Below the pieces are notes generated by a model. That model searched no databases, was not told the DNA's origin, and saw nothing but the letters and a program-made list of their open reading frames with translations. This document shows, one piece after another, positions 7,361 through 16,469 of a stretch of DNA of 64,000 nt. Each line of letters begins with the position of its first letter. Position 1 is the stretch's first letter. Location of the stretch: the NCBI GenBank assembly GCA_951801675.1, contig CATONX010000003.1:115535-179534 (forward strand). The letters run 5' to 3'. This stretch comes from an uncultured Eubacteriales bacterium (GTDB lineage: Bacteria > Bacillota > Clostridia > Oscillospirales > Acutalibacteraceae). The position numbers and the translations under genes were made by a program.

Positions 7361-9574
7361 CTATCGGATTTTTTGTACCATCACGTCCGCGTTTCCCCGG
7401 GTGCGCACTACAAAGGTGTCGTTGGGTACGGCGAAAGCACTCTTTTCCAGGGCTTGCAGCCGGATCAAGGCGGGCGCGGAGGTTTTCGTTTCTCCCGTCA
7501 CCAGGACCAGCGGGCTTTCCACCTGATGAAAGGACGCCGGGAGGCTGCCGTGAAACACCGCCGCTTGCAGCGGGACGTTCGGGCACGCCGACCCGTCCGC
7601 TCCCTCGGTGGCGAACAGCGTGGCCGTGGAACCGGCGCGGATGAGAATGAGGCTTTCCTCTCCTTGGGTTACGATCCGCAGCGTAACCCCGTCCCAAAGT
7701 GCGATTTCGCAGGAAGCATAGGGCTGGCGGATGGTGTCCTCTTTTACGGTTTTCTCCAGCTTTTTCGCTTCGCTCCCGTCCTCCGGGAGCATAGCAAGCG
7801 TTACTTCATAGGTGTTCAGCAGCTCCGCTGCACCCGACGCATATTCTTCGTTTAGCTTAGGGAGCAAAAGAAGATCGATGCTTTTGACCCCGTTTGCCAC
7901 CAGATATTCGTTGGTTTCCCATCCGATGTCCCATGCTCCGCCGCAGCCGATGACCGCTGCCCGGCCGTCCTTGGTGAGCACCACCGACGAGCCGCCCCCT
8001 GACCCGATGACCGCAATGGAGGTCACGCCTCGGTTGAGAAGCTGACCCGACAGCATCCCGCAAAAGAGCAGGATAGCGGAAAGCAGGGCGGTCATGCGCA
8101 GCAGGGTTCCGTTCTTTCGAAGGAGAAGTGCCGCCGCCACCAAAACCAAGGTCCCGCACAGCCACAAAAGGAAATAATCCTCTGCCGTGCTCACCGTGGA
8201 GAAGGGAAGATGCGCGCAGAAGTGGGCGGCTCCCATGAGATACCGGGCGAGAAGCCCTGCGATCAGCGAAAAGGGATATGCCAGGAAGGAAAAGGGGCCC
8301 AGCAGAGAAAGAACCGAACCAAGCCCGCCCATCAGCAGCATCCCCGAGGCTGGGAACATCACCAGCACGTTGGTCAGCGGCGCGACCAGAGACAGCTGGC
8401 CGAACACCAGAATCAGAATCGGCGTGTTAAAGAGCGTCGCCGCCAGGGACTGGGCCATAATTCCGCTTCCCTTTTGAAGCAGGCCGCCCACCACCCGGAT
8501 GTCCGGGATGCGGGAATCCATCGCGTTTTGAAGCCGGCCCGCCAAAAGGATGATGCCCAACGTGGCTGAGAAGGACATCAATAGCCCGATTCCTGCCGCC
8601 GCATACGGATTTGTAATCGTCAGCAGAAGAGCGGCCAACCCAAGGGAGTTGAGCGGGTCGCTCTGCCGGCGAAGAATTCCGCCCAAAAGGACCACCAGCA
8701 TCATGATGCCCGCCCGCACCACCGACGGGGTAAACCCGGTCAGCGCCATGAAAAACACAACAAACCCCGCCGCAATCAGGTTCTTGAGCCATTTCTTACC
8801 CTTGAGCCGTTTTAGCAGCAGCATCACAAACCCGGTCAAAATCACAATATGAGTGCCGGACACCGCCAGCAGATGGCTGATGCCGCTGTCCCGGAAATCC
8901 AGGCGGACCTGCGGGTCGATAAAATCGTCCACGCCCAGAAGCACCCCGTTGATGAGCTCGGCCGCGTCGGGCGCGAGCATCTTCCGGTTTTGCTCGAGCA
9001 TGGCCGACCGAAGGGAAACGATGTGGGAATAAAAGGGCTTTTTAGCCGGCGTGGTGAACAAAAATCCGTCCTCGCTGCGCACCGTCAGGTAAACGCCTCT
9101 GGTTTTCCAGCTTAGAACCGTGGGAGCATAGGGCTTATAGAAGGTCACGTCCCCGGAGAATTCGTCAAAGGGCTCGGCATTAAGCGGGAAATCATTGGTA
9201 TAGGTGACCTTGAAGCTTTGAGGCGCGCCGGGCAGGTTCACCGATGTGATTTGCAGAGAGTACCGGTACCGCCCGCCGGTATATTCCGGCAGGTCGGTGA
9301 TGTATCCGGTGACACTGGTCGTTTGCCCATCCAGGCTGACCACAGGCGCGTAGGAAACCTGTTCGGTCAGGCAAAAGGCGGTCAGAGCCAGGGTACAGGC
9401 GAGCAAAGCCGCCGGAATGGTCCGGCCCTTGCGCAGCGCCGGGACCAGAAAGGTCACAACCGCGGCCGCCGCCGTCATGACCAGAAACACGATGGCCGCC
9501 GTAAAACCCAAAAATGCGGCGGCCACCAGCGCCAGCAGCCAGGAAAAGCCAACTACCGCCAGAGTCCGTCGCAT
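7361..9574 (-). CDS. comEC: ComEC/Rec2-family DNA uptake channel protein
   Basis: ComEC forms the membrane channel for single-stranded DNA in natural transformation. The 737 residues show N-terminal membrane segments (about 5-60), an extracytoplasmic OB-like domain (about 80-200) and the Competence core with HLLAVSGTHIVILTGF and GFTPSVVRAGIMML. A run of membrane helices and then a C-terminal domain of metallo-beta-lactamase type follow. In that last domain the usual HxHxDH zinc motif is not evident. The segment from VTSIAVIGSGGGSSVVLTKD on looks like a degenerate form. No comEA is adjacent, so whether the cell is competent is open. Confidence 0.9.
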   Translation of the reverse strand: MRRTLAVVGFSWLLALVAAAFLGFTAAIVFLVMTAAAAVVTFLVPALRKGRTIPAALLACTLALTAFCLTEQVSYAPVVSLDGQTTSVTGYITDLPEYTGGRYRYSLQITSVNLPGAPQSFKVTYTNDFPLNAEPFDEFSGDVTFYKPYAPTVLSWKTRGVYLTVRSEDGFLFTTPAKKPFYSHIVSLRSAMLEQNRKMLAPDAAELINGVLLGVDDFIDPQVRLDFRDSGISHLLAVSGTHIVILTGFVMLLLKRLKGKKWLKNLIAAGFVVFFMALTGFTPSVVRAGIMMLVVLLGGILRRQSDPLNSLGLAALLLTITNPYAAAGIGLLMSFSATLGIILLAGRLQNAMDSRIPDIRVVGGLLQKGSGIMAQSLAATLFNTPILILVFGQLSLVAPLTNVLVMFPASGMLLMGGLGSVLSLLGPFSFLAYPFSLIAGLLARYLMGAAHFCAHLPFSTVSTAEDYFLLWLCGTLVLVAAALLLRKNGTLLRMTALLSAILLFCGMLSGQLLNRGVTSIAVIGSGGGSSVVLTKDGRAAVIGCGGAWDIGWETNEYLVANGVKSIDLLLLPKLNEEYASGAAELLNTYEVTLAMLPEDGSEAKKLEKTVKEDTIRQPYASCEIALWDGVTLRIVTQGEESLILIRAGSTATLFATEGADGSACPNVPLQAAVFHGSLPASFHQVESPLVLVTGETKTSAPALIRLQALEKSAFAVPNDTFVVRTRGNADVMVQKIR

Positions 9575-9606
9575 TTTGTCACCGCCTGTCTATAAAAACG
9601 TTCCGG

Positions 9607-10143
9607 TTATTTGAAGAACAAGGGGAGGGGCTCTAAAAAGAGAATGTCGTCCCGGTTTGCCGCGTCCCCTTCCGCAAGGACAGTAGCATGACCCGCGATG
9701 ATCCCCCCCGCTTCCTTTACCAGCGCCTCGATGGCGTTTAAGGATTCCCCGGTGGAAATGACATCGTCCACAATCAGCACCCGCTTGCCGCTGATAGACT
9801 CCGCCTCATCCCGGTCTAGGTACAGCGTCTGCAGCCTTGCGGTGGTGATGGACTTCACTTTCGCCGCAATCGGATCGCGCATATAGAGCTTGGTGGCTTT
9901 TCTTGCCACATAATACCGTTTTCCGCTCTGGCGGCTCATTTCATGGGCCAGCGGGATGCCTTTGGCCTCGGCTGTCATAATCACATCGAAGTCCGGGCTT
10001 TTTTTGAGCAGCTCCTCGGCTGCTTTTACGGTCAGCTCCACGTCACCGAACAGGATAAAGGCAGCAATGTCCATTTTATCATTGAGAGGGCAGCGCTTTA
10101 AGGTGCGGGTCAGCCCGCAGATTTGCATCGTATAGCTTTCCAT
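9607..10143 (-). CDS. Purine-type phosphoribosyltransferase (apt-like)
   Basis: The 178 residues form a type I phosphoribosyltransferase. The PRPP-binding motif VLIVDDVISTGESLNAIE is complete, and an upstream segment DVIMTAEAKGIPLAHEMSR corresponds to the PPi loop region of adenine phosphoribosyltransferases. The long basic insert (KATKLYMRDPIAAKVKSITT) differs from classical Apt. The substrate could be adenine, xanthine or another purine. It sits between hinT and comEC in the alaS transcript. Confidence is high for the fold and moderate for substrate class. Confidence 0.8.
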   Translation of the reverse strand: MESYTMQICGLTRTLKRCPLNDKMDIAAFILFGDVELTVKAAEELLKKSPDFDVIMTAEAKGIPLAHEMSRQSGKRYYVARKATKLYMRDPIAAKVKSITTARLQTLYLDRDEAESISGKRVLIVDDVISTGESLNAIEALVKEAGGIIAGHATVLAEGDAANRDDILFLEPLPLFFK

Positions 10144-10173
10144 CTTCTATTCCCCTTTACGATTGGATGGAGG

Positions 10174-10512
10174 TTAGCCCATCTGACCTTGCAGCGGCCG
10201 TCCGCCCATGATGTGAAAATGCAGGTGCTTGACGGTCTGGGCCCCGTCGTCGCCGGAGTTGGTGACCACTCGGAAGCCGTTTTCGAGCCCCAGCTCCTTG
10301 GCGATTCCCGGGATAACCTCGAAAATGTGGGCCACCAGAGCGGAAGTTTCTCCCGTAATGTCCGCCGCCGAAGCAATGTGCGTTTTCGGGATCACCAGCA
10401 CATGCACCGGCGCCTGGGGATTGATGTCTTGAAACGCGTACACGAGCTCGTCCTCGTACACTTTCGTGGACGGGATTTCCCCCGCAATGATTTTACAAAA
10501 AAGGCAGTCCAT
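10174..10512 (-). CDS. hinT: HIT family nucleotide hydrolase (HinT-like)
   Basis: HinT proteins hydrolyse AMP-lysine and related purine phosphoramidates. The 112 residues contain the N-terminal CLFCKIIAGEIPS typical of bacterial HinT and the histidine triad HLHFHIMGGRPL near the C-terminus. GGAGG lies eight bases before the ATG. Its position right behind alaS fits the idea that HinT cleans up aminoacyl-adenylate by-products, which is an inference from context. Confidence 0.93.
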   Translation of the reverse strand: MDCLFCKIIAGEIPSTKVYEDELVYAFQDINPQAPVHVLVIPKTHIASAADITGETSALVAHIFEVIPGIAKELGLENGFRVVTNSGDDGAQTVKHLHFHIMGGRPLQGQMG

Positions 10513-10533
10513 ACTTGGTTCCTCCTTAATCGG

Positions 10534-13164
10534 CTATTTGTTGATCATATCGTTGACAATAGAGCTGACCGCGCTCAGCGCTTCGTCGAGCTTCGTCAGG
10601 TCCTTGGCGCCGGCCATGGCTGTATCCGGCCGTCCGCCGCCCGAACCGCCGGCGATCTTCGCCACCGCCCTCACCAGGTTGCCCGCGTGTGCCCCTTTGG
10701 CCACCGCCTGCTTGCCGCAGGAGGCTGCAATGGTGGCTTTGTCACCCAGAGTTCCGGCCACCACCATCACCGTGTCGTCCCGCATATCCTTCACCTGGTC
10801 GCAGATGGCGCGCAGCGCGTCCGCGCCGGTACCGGAGAGCAGGGCGGAGACGATGCGGATGTCGTCGATGACCTCGGCGCCCGCGAAGAGGCCGTCGATG
10901 CGAATTTGGGCGATCCGGCTGTTTAAGGCCGCGATTTCCTTATCCTTGGCTTTCCCTTCGGTCATGGCCTGGGAAGCCTTCTGAGGCAGGTCTTCCACGT
11001 TTGGCACCTTTAAAGCCGCCGCCGTGCTGTGAAGAAGGCTGCTCAGATGGTTCATATAGTCGAGAACGCCTGCGCCGGTCACCGCTTCGATGCGGCGTAC
11101 ACCGGAGGCTACCGACGCTTCCGAGAGAATCTTGAAGAGACCCAGCTTCGCCGTGTTGTCCACATGGGTGCCGCCGCACAGCTCAGTGGAGAAGTCCCCG
11201 GCCTTTACCACACGGACCACATCGCCGTACTTCTCGCCGAACAAAGCCATAGCCCCCATGGCCTTCGCCTCGGCAATGGGCATTTCCCGCGTTTGCACCG
11301 GCATGGCCGACAAAATGACGCCGTTGACGATCCGCTCCACGTCCCGGAGTTCCTCCGCCGTCAGGCTGGAGAAATGGGTAAAGTCAAACCGGGCCGTCTT
11401 TTCGGTCACCATCTGGCCCGCCTGCTCCACATGGTCGCCCAGAACCTTGCGCAGCGCCGCCTGCAAAAGATGGGCTGCGGTATGGTTTCGCATGATGGCA
11501 AGCCGCCGCTCTTTGTCCACTGCCGCTGTCACCGTGTCTCCCACGCTCAGAACGCCGCTTTCCATGGCGCCTCGGTGAACGAACACGCCGGTTGCCGTCT
11601 TAAAGCAGCCGAATACCCGGAAGGTCATGCCGTCCAAGGTTAAAACGCCGGTGTCACTCACCTGGCCGCCGCTTTCCGCGTAGAAGCTGGTTTGATCCAA
11701 AACCACCAGAGCCTCGCCCTCGCTCACCGCTTCGGAAAGCTCTCCTTCCCGCACAATGGCCAGAACCTTGCCTTTGGTCTCGGTTCCCTCATAGCCGGTA
11801 AACACCGTGGCCGGATAGTCGGCCAGCACCGACCGGGTCCCCGCCCAGGCCTCCGCCGTGGCGGCCTTGCGGGAAGCGCGGGCACGTTCCCGCTGCTCCT
11901 TCATCAAGCGGTTGAAGGTCTCCTCGTCCACTTTAAGGCCCTTTTCCTCTAGAATATCCATGGTCAGATCCAGCGGGAAGCCGTAAGTGTCGTAAAGCTT
12001 GAAGGCATCCTCGCCGGAGAGGGTGTCTCCTTCCAGGTTTTCCACCGCCGTATCCAGCATGGCAAGGCCCTGGTCAATGGTTTTGCCAAAGGAGGTTTCC
12101 TCCACCAAAATGAGCTTCTTGATGAGCACGCTCTTTTCCGCAAGCTCCGGATACGCTTCCCGGTTTTCGAGAATCACCGTGTCCGCCACCTCGGAGAGGA
12201 ACGGCTCGTGAATGCCCAAAAGCCGCCCGTGCCGGGCCGCCCGGCGCAGAAGCCGGCGCAGTACGTAACCCCGGCCCTCGTTGGAGGGCATTACCCCGTC
12301 GCCGATCATGAAAACAGTGGAGCGGATGTGGTCGGTAATGACCCGCAGGGAAACGTCGGTTTTCTCGCTGTCTCCGTAATGCACGTTTGCAATCCGGCTG
12401 ACGTGCTTCATAATGTTCTGCACCGTGTCCACCTCGAACAGGTTGTGCACCCCCTGCATGATGCAGGCCAGGCGCTCGAGGCCCATGCCGGTGTCGATGT
12501 TGGGATGGTCAAGAGGGGTGTAGTTGCCCTTGCCGTCGGAATCGAACTGGGTGAACACCAGGTTCCAGAATTCCACATACCGGTCGCAGTCACACCCGAC
12601 CCCGCAGGTGGGGGAACCGCAGCCGTATTCCTCGCCCCGGTCGAAATAGAGCTCCGAACAGGGGCCGCACGGGCCGGTGCCGTGCTCCCAGAAGTTGTCC
12701 TCCTTGCCAAGGCGTACGATCCGGTCGGGGGAGACCCCCACTTCCTTGGTCCAGATGTCGAAGGCCTGATCATCGTCTTCGTAAATGCTCACCCAGATCC
12801 GGTCCACCGGCAGTTTGAGCACCTTCGTGCAGAATTCCCAAGCCCAGGCGGTGGCCTCGTGCTTGAAGTAGTCCCCGAAGGAGAAATTGCCCAGCATTTC
12901 GAAATAGGTGCCGTGCCGGGCGGTCTTGCCCACCCGCTCAATGTCCGGCGTGCGGATGCACTTCTGGCAGGTCGTCACCCGTTTTCTGGGCGGGGTGATC
13001 TCGCCGGTAAAGTACTTTTTCATCGGCGCCATTCCGGAATTGATGAGCAAAAGACTCTTGTCGTTCTGCGGGATCAGCGGGAAGCTTTTCAAACGCAGAT
13101 GCCCCTTGCTCTCAAAGAAGGAGAGGTATTTTTCGCGAAGTTCGTTGAGTCCTGTCCACTGCAT
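10534..13164 (-). CDS. alaS: Alanyl-tRNA synthetase
   Basis: AlaRS charges tRNA-Ala and edits mischarged Ser and Gly. The 876 residues begin MQWTGLNELREKYLSFFESK. The catalytic class II core occupies about 1-240. The tRNA-recognition region and the editing domain carry HTAAHLLQAALRKVLG (the HxxxH zinc motif) and the partner motif CGGTHVDNTAKLG. The C-terminal DHHA1 domain ends with GKQAVAKGAHAGNLVRAVAK and GGSGGGRPDTAMAG. I chose the ATG at 13164. A GTG at 13176 would add four residues. Expression is governed by the T-box leader upstream. Downstream genes hinT through rnmV follow with short gaps. Confidence 0.97.
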   Translation of the reverse strand: MQWTGLNELREKYLSFFESKGHLRLKSFPLIPQNDKSLLLINSGMAPMKKYFTGEITPPRKRVTTCQKCIRTPDIERVGKTARHGTYFEMLGNFSFGDYFKHEATAWAWEFCTKVLKLPVDRIWVSIYEDDDQAFDIWTKEVGVSPDRIVRLGKEDNFWEHGTGPCGPCSELYFDRGEEYGCGSPTCGVGCDCDRYVEFWNLVFTQFDSDGKGNYTPLDHPNIDTGMGLERLACIMQGVHNLFEVDTVQNIMKHVSRIANVHYGDSEKTDVSLRVITDHIRSTVFMIGDGVMPSNEGRGYVLRRLLRRAARHGRLLGIHEPFLSEVADTVILENREAYPELAEKSVLIKKLILVEETSFGKTIDQGLAMLDTAVENLEGDTLSGEDAFKLYDTYGFPLDLTMDILEEKGLKVDEETFNRLMKEQRERARASRKAATAEAWAGTRSVLADYPATVFTGYEGTETKGKVLAIVREGELSEAVSEGEALVVLDQTSFYAESGGQVSDTGVLTLDGMTFRVFGCFKTATGVFVHRGAMESGVLSVGDTVTAAVDKERRLAIMRNHTAAHLLQAALRKVLGDHVEQAGQMVTEKTARFDFTHFSSLTAEELRDVERIVNGVILSAMPVQTREMPIAEAKAMGAMALFGEKYGDVVRVVKAGDFSTELCGGTHVDNTAKLGLFKILSEASVASGVRRIEAVTGAGVLDYMNHLSSLLHSTAAALKVPNVEDLPQKASQAMTEGKAKDKEIAALNSRIAQIRIDGLFAGAEVIDDIRIVSALLSGTGADALRAICDQVKDMRDDTVMVVAGTLGDKATIAASCGKQAVAKGAHAGNLVRAVAKIAGGSGGGRPDTAMAGAKDLTKLDEALSAVSSIVNDMINK

Positions 13165-13192
13165 GGTCAAAGTCACATCCTAATAAAAAATA

Positions 13193-13440
13193 AAACGCTT
13201 CCGTTCCCAATCGGGACGGAAGCGATTCCGTGGTACCACCCAAATTGCGTTTTGAAACAAAACGCCGCTTTTCCTCCGTTAACGCCGGAGTGACGCGCGG
13301 CTCTTCGCCGCGGCGGCTCGGGGGCGGCCGGACAGACGCCAAAAACGCCAAAAGCCTTTCAGCAAAACGGCTTTCTCTCTGCTGCGCGGCGGCTGCTTCT
13401 TCCCGTCAATGCCAACGTTTCGTTATGGATTTTCAAATTC
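13193..13440 (-). promoter_or_regulatory. T-box leader of alaS
   Basis: On the minus strand the leader carries the T-box core GGTGGTACCACGG (13228-13240). This is the antiterminator bulge that pairs with the ACCA end of uncharged tRNA-Ala. An intrinsic terminator follows at once: GCTTCCGT pairs with ACGGAAGC (13197-13223), then a T-rich tail. Upstream are Stem I-type elements (GGGAAGAAGCAGC, AGAGAG, GCTGAAAGGC). Low tRNA-Ala charging is expected to favour read-through. I did not assign the specifier codon with confidence. GC-starting candidates lie in the TTTTGGCGTTTTTGGCGTC segment. Confidence 0.93.
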
Positions 13441-13446
13441 TTTTTT

Positions 13447-13475
13447 ATTATATCCCTCGCTTTTTCCCTTGTCAA
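13447..13475 (-). promoter_or_regulatory. Sigma-A promoter of the alaS T-box transcript
   Basis: TTGACA (13470-13475, minus strand) and TATAAT (13447-13452) are perfect consensus boxes separated by 17 bases. Transcription would start near 13440, which fits the T-box leader. Confidence 0.9.
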
Positions 13476-13543
13476 GGCATGTTTGAAGAAGAGAACGGAA
13501 ACATGAAAAGTCTGTAATTTGCCCTTCCAGGGCTTTGGTATGG

Positions 13544-14014
13544 TTACCACTGGAAGTGGTGGCCGTAGGGTGCTTCTCTTTCGATTGCAATGTTTATTAT
13601 CCACTTCTGTTTTTTCTCTGCAAGCTCTTCAAATTGAGCGGCGCTGCCTGTGGAGTATTTGACATATGCGATTACGGTGTCGCAATGCGCAATTAACCAA
13701 CGGTTTCTTTTGGAAATTGCAAATTTCCTCGGTGTATTTTCCAAACCCTTCGGATATATGGTGTCAGAATAATCGGTGGTATCCAATACATCACGAACAC
13801 CGGGCATATACGCCAACACTTTATAATAGGCTATGTGCGGGTACATTTCTTTTATCTCCTTGAGAACCTTTTGCACCATATGATCAAAACCGCCCTGATT
13901 CCCTACATAAAACGTATCCGCGCTGTGATGTTCGATTAAATTGACGATGGCTTTCCGTAATCGTGGCTCGACCTCTTGCGGCACAGTTCTGTGGCCGAAA
14001 AAAGTGCATTTCAT
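13544..14014 (-). CDS. SLOG-family (DUF1273/YpsA-like) protein
   Basis: The 156 residues match a small family seen in many Clostridia, beginning CTFFGHR and containing FYVGNQGGFDHMV, VLAYMP and the acidic/asparagine segment KRNRWLIAHCDTVIAY. This is a Rossmann-like SLOG fold predicted to bind a nucleotide-like ligand. The C-terminus (KWIINIA) is conserved. The reaction or ligand is not known. The gene is clearly more AT-rich than alaS and the pbp gene on either side and lies next to a DUF6809 gene, so it may be a recent arrival. It reads away from 14135, with a palindrome at 14047-14071 in the shared upstream region. Confidence 0.8.
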   Translation of the reverse strand: MKCTFFGHRTVPQEVEPRLRKAIVNLIEHHSADTFYVGNQGGFDHMVQKVLKEIKEMYPHIAYYKVLAYMPGVRDVLDTTDYSDTIYPKGLENTPRKFAISKRNRWLIAHCDTVIAYVKYSTGSAAQFEELAEKKQKWIINIAIEREAPYGHHFQW

Positions 14015-14046
14015 AAATATTTCACTTCAAAGCAGAATAAAACAAT

Positions 14047-14071
14047 GCAAATATCCTTTTAGGATATTTGC
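14047..14071. repeat. Perfect 10-bp palindrome between divergent genes
   Basis: GCAAATATCC (14047-14056) and GGATATTTGC (14062-14071) flank a five-base spacer. It lies between the divergent starts at 14014 and 14135. It may be an operator or a weak terminator. AT-rich sequence follows on both strands. Confidence 0.5.
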
Positions 14072-14134
14072 GTTATTTTATTCTATCCAAATTCAAATAT
14101 ATAATCATTTTACAAGCTTAAACGAGGTGATACT

Positions 14135-14407
14135 ATGACGAATACAATTGGACAGCTTTGGCACGGGATCCTTGAACCTGTTCGGCATTTAGGGAAAAAC
14201 AATCCGGAAATAAAGCAGCTTGAAAATTTACTACAATGTAACCTTAAAAATCTTGAAGGAAACCTTAATGAAAAGCTAAAAGGACTTTTAGAAAAATATA
14301 ACGACTGTATCAATGAATATATTGCCCTGACCAATGAACAGGCTTTTTGCGATGGTTTCTGCCTTGGAACAAAAATCACGGTGGAATCACTGACCAGCGC
14401 AGAATAA
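14135..14407 (+). CDS. DUF6809-type small protein
   Basis: The 90-residue protein is helical and charged, with LENLLQCNLKNLEG, EKYNDCINEYIALTNEQAF and the cysteine-containing FCDGFCLGTKI, a signature I associate with DUF6809 proteins of Clostridia. GAGGTG precedes the ATG by seven bases, and a TATAAT lies at 14100-14105. The function is unknown. These proteins often occur on plasmids, phages and other accessory elements. The AT-rich composition here agrees with that. The 130 bases between this gene and the pbp stop show no feature I can name. Confidence 0.75.
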   Translation: MTNTIGQLWHGILEPVRHLGKNNPEIKQLENLLQCNLKNLEGNLNEKLKGLLEKYNDCINEYIALTNEQAFCDGFCLGTKITVESLTSAE

Positions 14408-14537
14408 ATCCTGTAAAGTCCAGTTTTCCCTGCGATATTTCTTTGGTTTTATTCTGAAAACGCGGTGGTTAAAACGCTTTTTTTGGAATTGCTACCGAGG
14501 AGTTATAGGAAAATAGCCCACGAATCTGGGCGCCGCT

Positions 14538-16142
14538 TTACTCCACCTTCACATGGTCGGCAATGTATTTGAAGGCGGGGTTGGTGGTTTTGCTGCCCTG
14601 GATGGTGTCTTCCGCCAGCACCGCCACCGCGTACCGGGGATTTTCATAGGGGAAATACCCCACGAACCAGGACTGGTTGACCGGATCCCCTTCCTTGTTA
14701 TACATACCGGTCTGGGCGGTGGCGGTCTTGCCGCCGGCACCCCCATTGTCCGGCATGGCGGTGGTGGCGGTGCCGTAGGAAAGCGGCGCGGCCATCATCT
14801 TTTGCAGGGTACGGGCAATGTCCGGGCTCAGTGCCTGTACCCCGTCTACCTTGGCAACCTGGGTTTCCTCTCCATTTTCGTCGATAAAGCATTCCACCAG
14901 GGAAGGGGTGGTGAGAATCCCGTCGGAGGCGATGCAGTTCACCAGAGACGCCATCTGCATGGGCGTGGCCAGCAGGTCTCCCTGGCCGAAAGCAAAGTTT
15001 GCCACCGCCGCCGGGGAAGCGAGCACGTTTTCCTCGGGCAGGACCCCCTCGGGGGTGGATATGCCGGTGCACAGCTGCAAGGAAGACCCAAACCCCAGCC
15101 GCTTGGCCATGGATAAAATCGGTTCATACCCAAGCTCTCTTGCTAAAGAGATGAAATACGTGTTGCAGGACTTGGCCAGGGCCCCTTCCATGGTCAAATT
15201 GCCGTGGGTATTGTTGTTATAGCAGTGGAAAACGACCCCAGCCACGTCCACGCTGCCGGTGCACTCGTGCTCCCACTCGATGGTATACCCCGCTTCCAGG
15301 GCAGCGGCGGCCGTCACCAGCTTGAAGGAGGAACCTACGTTGTAGTTCTGCAAGGCCCGGTTTATGAGAGGCGCATCCTCCGACTCCATGGCCGCCGCCA
15401 GCGTATCCATGGTAAAGGAGGGCGTGCTCACGCTGGCCCGCACTTTCCCGGTGGGAATCTCCAGCACCACGATGGCCCCGCTTGGAATGTACTCGTCCGC
15501 CGCCTTCTGGGCGATGCTCTGGATGTCCTTGTCCAAGGTGAGGACAATGCCCTTTTTCAGCTCCGTCTGGGTATTTTGCACCTTAGGAGAAATGCCGGAC
15601 AGGGGCCGGCCCAGGGCATTGACTGAGTAGACAACCTTTCCCGCTGGCAGCGCACCGGTCAGAAAGCTGTCGTAGGCCTTTTCCAGGCCGCTCAGGCCCT
15701 TTTCCTGAGTGTTGTCGGTGTAGCCCAGCAGATGGTTGATCGTCTGTCCGCTGTCGTACCGTGTGTAGGCGGGGAAGAGGACGAGCCCTGGAGCGGATAC
15801 GGAGGTAGGGAGCTTGAGGAGAAAAGGCTTCCCTTCTCCCATGCGTTCCACAACCCGGTCCATCTCCTCCCCGTCGAGCACGGTGGAAAGAGCGGTGGCC
15901 GCCTCCGGCTCAGGACTGACGGCGGCTAGGTACCCGTCCTGCCCGCCCACAAGCGGTTCGCCGTTGCAGTCGTAGAAGATGCCGCGGCTGCCCGGCACCT
16001 GCAAGGACAGAGTGGAATTCTGCTGGGCCGCCTCGGCAAACTGGGTGCCGGACGACACGGTAAAGACCCGCAGCAGCAGCACCATAAAAAAGACGGCGGT
16101 GACCGCGTACAGGGTCACCACCCGCTTGTGTAATCTGGACAT
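14538..16142 (-). CDS. Penicillin-binding transpeptidase (class B PBP, PbpA-like)
   Basis: This is a DD-transpeptidase acting outside the membrane in peptidoglycan cross-linking. The 534 residues carry one N-terminal membrane anchor (about 9-28), a dimerisation-type region with the conserved PGSRGIFYDCNG segment, and the transpeptidase domain. The three active-site motifs are present: SSFK, SCN and KTA (GGKTATAQTG). The KTA in place of KTG is seen in some class B enzymes. The ATG at 16142 follows GGGAGG by eight bases. A TTG at 16160 would precede the binding site and is rejected. The gene stands alone. The 265 bases upstream (16161-16425) show no other feature apart from a small palindrome, CATACcgttaGTATG. 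Confidence 0.9.
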   Translation of the reverse strand: MSRLHKRVVTLYAVTAVFFMVLLLRVFTVSSGTQFAEAAQQNSTLSLQVPGSRGIFYDCNGEPLVGGQDGYLAAVSPEPEAATALSTVLDGEEMDRVVERMGEGKPFLLKLPTSVSAPGLVLFPAYTRYDSGQTINHLLGYTDNTQEKGLSGLEKAYDSFLTGALPAGKVVYSVNALGRPLSGISPKVQNTQTELKKGIVLTLDKDIQSIAQKAADEYIPSGAIVVLEIPTGKVRASVSTPSFTMDTLAAAMESEDAPLINRALQNYNVGSSFKLVTAAAALEAGYTIEWEHECTGSVDVAGVVFHCYNNNTHGNLTMEGALAKSCNTYFISLARELGYEPILSMAKRLGFGSSLQLCTGISTPEGVLPEENVLASPAAVANFAFGQGDLLATPMQMASLVNCIASDGILTTPSLVECFIDENGEETQVAKVDGVQALSPDIARTLQKMMAAPLSYGTATTAMPDNGGAGGKTATAQTGMYNKEGDPVNQSWFVGYFPYENPRYAVAVLAEDTIQGSKTTNPAFKYIADHVKVE

Positions 16143-16425
16143 AAAACCGCCTCCCGCCAATGAAACTCATACCGTTAGTATGCTTCCGTTTGGGAGGAAT
16201 TTATGCAACCAAAGCTGCCGATTTTCTCGAAAAAAGCAGCGCCGGGAAAAGGAGCAAACGGCCCGCAAGGGCAGGATAGAGGAGCCTCATAAGAGGCGTC
16301 GAAAATTTCGTCAATTGCATGGGGCGACCGTCCCTTGTCCGGTTTATCCCTTGGCTCCAACGAAGCGGGGCACGGCATGGGATGATGCCACCGGCTGTAT
16401 CGGCGATTTTTTGCTCCGAAACGCG

Positions 16426-16463
16426 AAAGGAAGGGGCCGGGATATTTCCCGGCCCCTTCCTTT
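16426..16463. terminator. Strong terminator behind the ABC exporter genes
   Basis: AAAGGAAGGGGCCGGGA (16426-16442) pairs perfectly over 17 bases with 16447-16463, with loop TATT. The T-rich arm on each strand makes it usable in both directions. It begins six bases after the permease stop. Confidence 0.85.
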
Positions 16464-16469
16464 GCTTGC

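Noticed and set aside
13230..13517. 95-codon plus-strand frame across the T-box region
   Set aside because: The region is explained by the alaS promoter and T-box on the other strand, and the frame has no translation signal.
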